Source of the DNA: Gammaproteobacteria bacterium | GTDB taxonomy: Bacteria > Aquificota > Aquificia > Aquificales > QOAS01 | Direction of reading: 5' to 3' | Assembly: GCA_003972855.1 (NCBI GenBank) | Contig: QOAS01000055.1 | Span: 1 to 5,657 of the forward strand | Length of the DNA: 5,657 nucleotides | Part shown: one piece after another, positions 5,227-5,657 of the stretch | Numbering within the stretch: position 1 is the first letter of the stretch | Layout: every line of letters begins with the position of its first letter | Notes under the pieces: generated by a model | What the model was told of the DNA's origin: nothing | The model's input: the letters and a program-made list of their open reading frames with translations, nothing else | Database searches by the model: none | Translations under genes and position numbers: made by a program

Positions 5227-5657
5227 ATGGTTGCGGAGTTGGACATTACCCATTTGGAGTTTCCCAAAAATTTGGCTCTCCTTTCAAGGAGGGTTAAAGA
5301 AAGTTTGCCCAAAAGTGTTATAAGGGTTTCCCATCCACCCGAAGTGGGAAAGTTGATTGAAGAGTGGTGCAAACAAACGGGGAACACCTTTAGGTCCATA
5401 TCCCCTACCCTCTCGGAGGTTGAAAGGGGAAAAGGTTTCCACGGCGTTTGTTTAAACGAGAAAATTTCCTTCTACCTTACGGGGGTCAAACTCCACCTAA
5501 AGGGATACCTGCTTAGGTTCGTAGGTAAATATCCCCCCTATTTGTTCAACTTTATCTCGGTAAACTGTGCCCTTAGGGGTATGGAGTTTTTAAAAAAAGA
5601 GGGTTTTGAGTTTACCGTCTTACCCTCTCCAAAGGAGGTGGAAGGTTATTGCGGTTT
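5227..5657 (+). CDS. Probable TusA-like / DUF3343-like sulfur or selenium carrier fusion (3' partial)
   Basis: An open frame starts 11 bp after polX and runs off the right edge with 143 complete codons. Residues ~5-58 resemble the TusA/SirA fold: LDITHLEFPKNLALLSRRV, then IRVSHPPEVGKLIEEWCKQTGNTF. The family's CPxP motif reads FPKN (13-15 region), so the sulfur-accepting cysteine of TusA is absent. Residues ~105-143 (FISVNCALRGMEFLKKEGF, then VLPSPKEVEGYCG) resemble DUF3343, a small family proposed as Se/S carriers, whose conserved CG is present as C142. The middle (~60-104) is not recognised. ATG 5227 was chosen because no other ATG follows the in-frame stop at 5173-5175; TTG 5191 inside polX is a less likely alternative. 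There is no clear Shine-Dalgarno sequence. That it is a gene is likely; the family assignment is tentative. Confidence 0.6.
   Translation, partial: MVAELDITHLEFPKNLALLSRRVKESLPKSVIRVSHPPEVGKLIEEWCKQTGNTFRSISPTLSEVERGKGFHGVCLNEKISFYLTGVKLHLKGYLLRFVGKYPPYLFNFISVNCALRGMEFLKKEGFEFTVLPSPKEVEGYCG

Noticed and set aside
4855..5399. Reverse-strand open frames opposite the polX end and the following gap, including 5157-5399.
   Set aside because: They lie over intact polX and the forward ORF at 5227, have low-complexity or unfamiliar translations, and no start signals.

Overview
The window is a DNA-repair region whose first gene, uvrA, is interrupted by a complete mazEF-type toxin-antitoxin module on the opposite strand. 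Composition and protein style fit a thermophilic bacterium: about mid-40s % GC, Lys/Glu-rich proteins, Arg mostly AGA/AGG, frequent ATA for Ile, and purine-rich coding strands. A lineage such as Aquificota is possible, but that is a guess from style and not from a diagnostic marker.

Layout. Bases 1-722 (+) encode the N-terminal ~239 residues of the excision-repair ATPase UvrA: Walker A of the first ATPase and the UvrB-binding domain. Only the first few codons appear to be missing at the left edge. The reading stops at a TAA that is also the first three bases of an inverted repeat. Bases 738-1299 (-) hold mazE (antitoxin) and mazF (endoribonuclease toxin), overlapping by 14 bp, with a palindromic operator-like site just upstream of mazE. 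Bases 1300-1402 are a short AT-rich gap carrying the mazE promoter region and the partner inverted repeat. UvrA then resumes at 1403 and runs intact to 3472. This second part holds the zinc motifs, the insertion domain, signature and Walker B of the first ATPase, and the whole second ATPase. Joined in register, the two parts make a UvrA of ordinary length (~930 aa) with no recognisable conserved block lost, so the cassette sits in a variable loop.

Eight bases after uvrA comes polX (3483-5216, +), a full-length bacterial family X DNA polymerase with helix-hairpin-helix, polymerase and PHP nuclease domains. Eleven bases later starts an ORF (5227 to the right edge, +) that runs out of the window. 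It looks like a TusA-like domain without its usual cysteine, followed by a region resembling DUF3343 (a putative sulfur/selenium carrier family).

How they may work together. uvrA, polX and the last ORF are tightly spaced on one strand and probably form an operon with a DNA-repair theme. The mazEF module is embedded antisense within the operon's first gene. The main question is whether UvrA now works as two polypeptides that assemble a shared first ATPase site, or is inactivated. The absence of stops or frameshifts in either piece means that the insertion is recent or that both pieces are still under selection.
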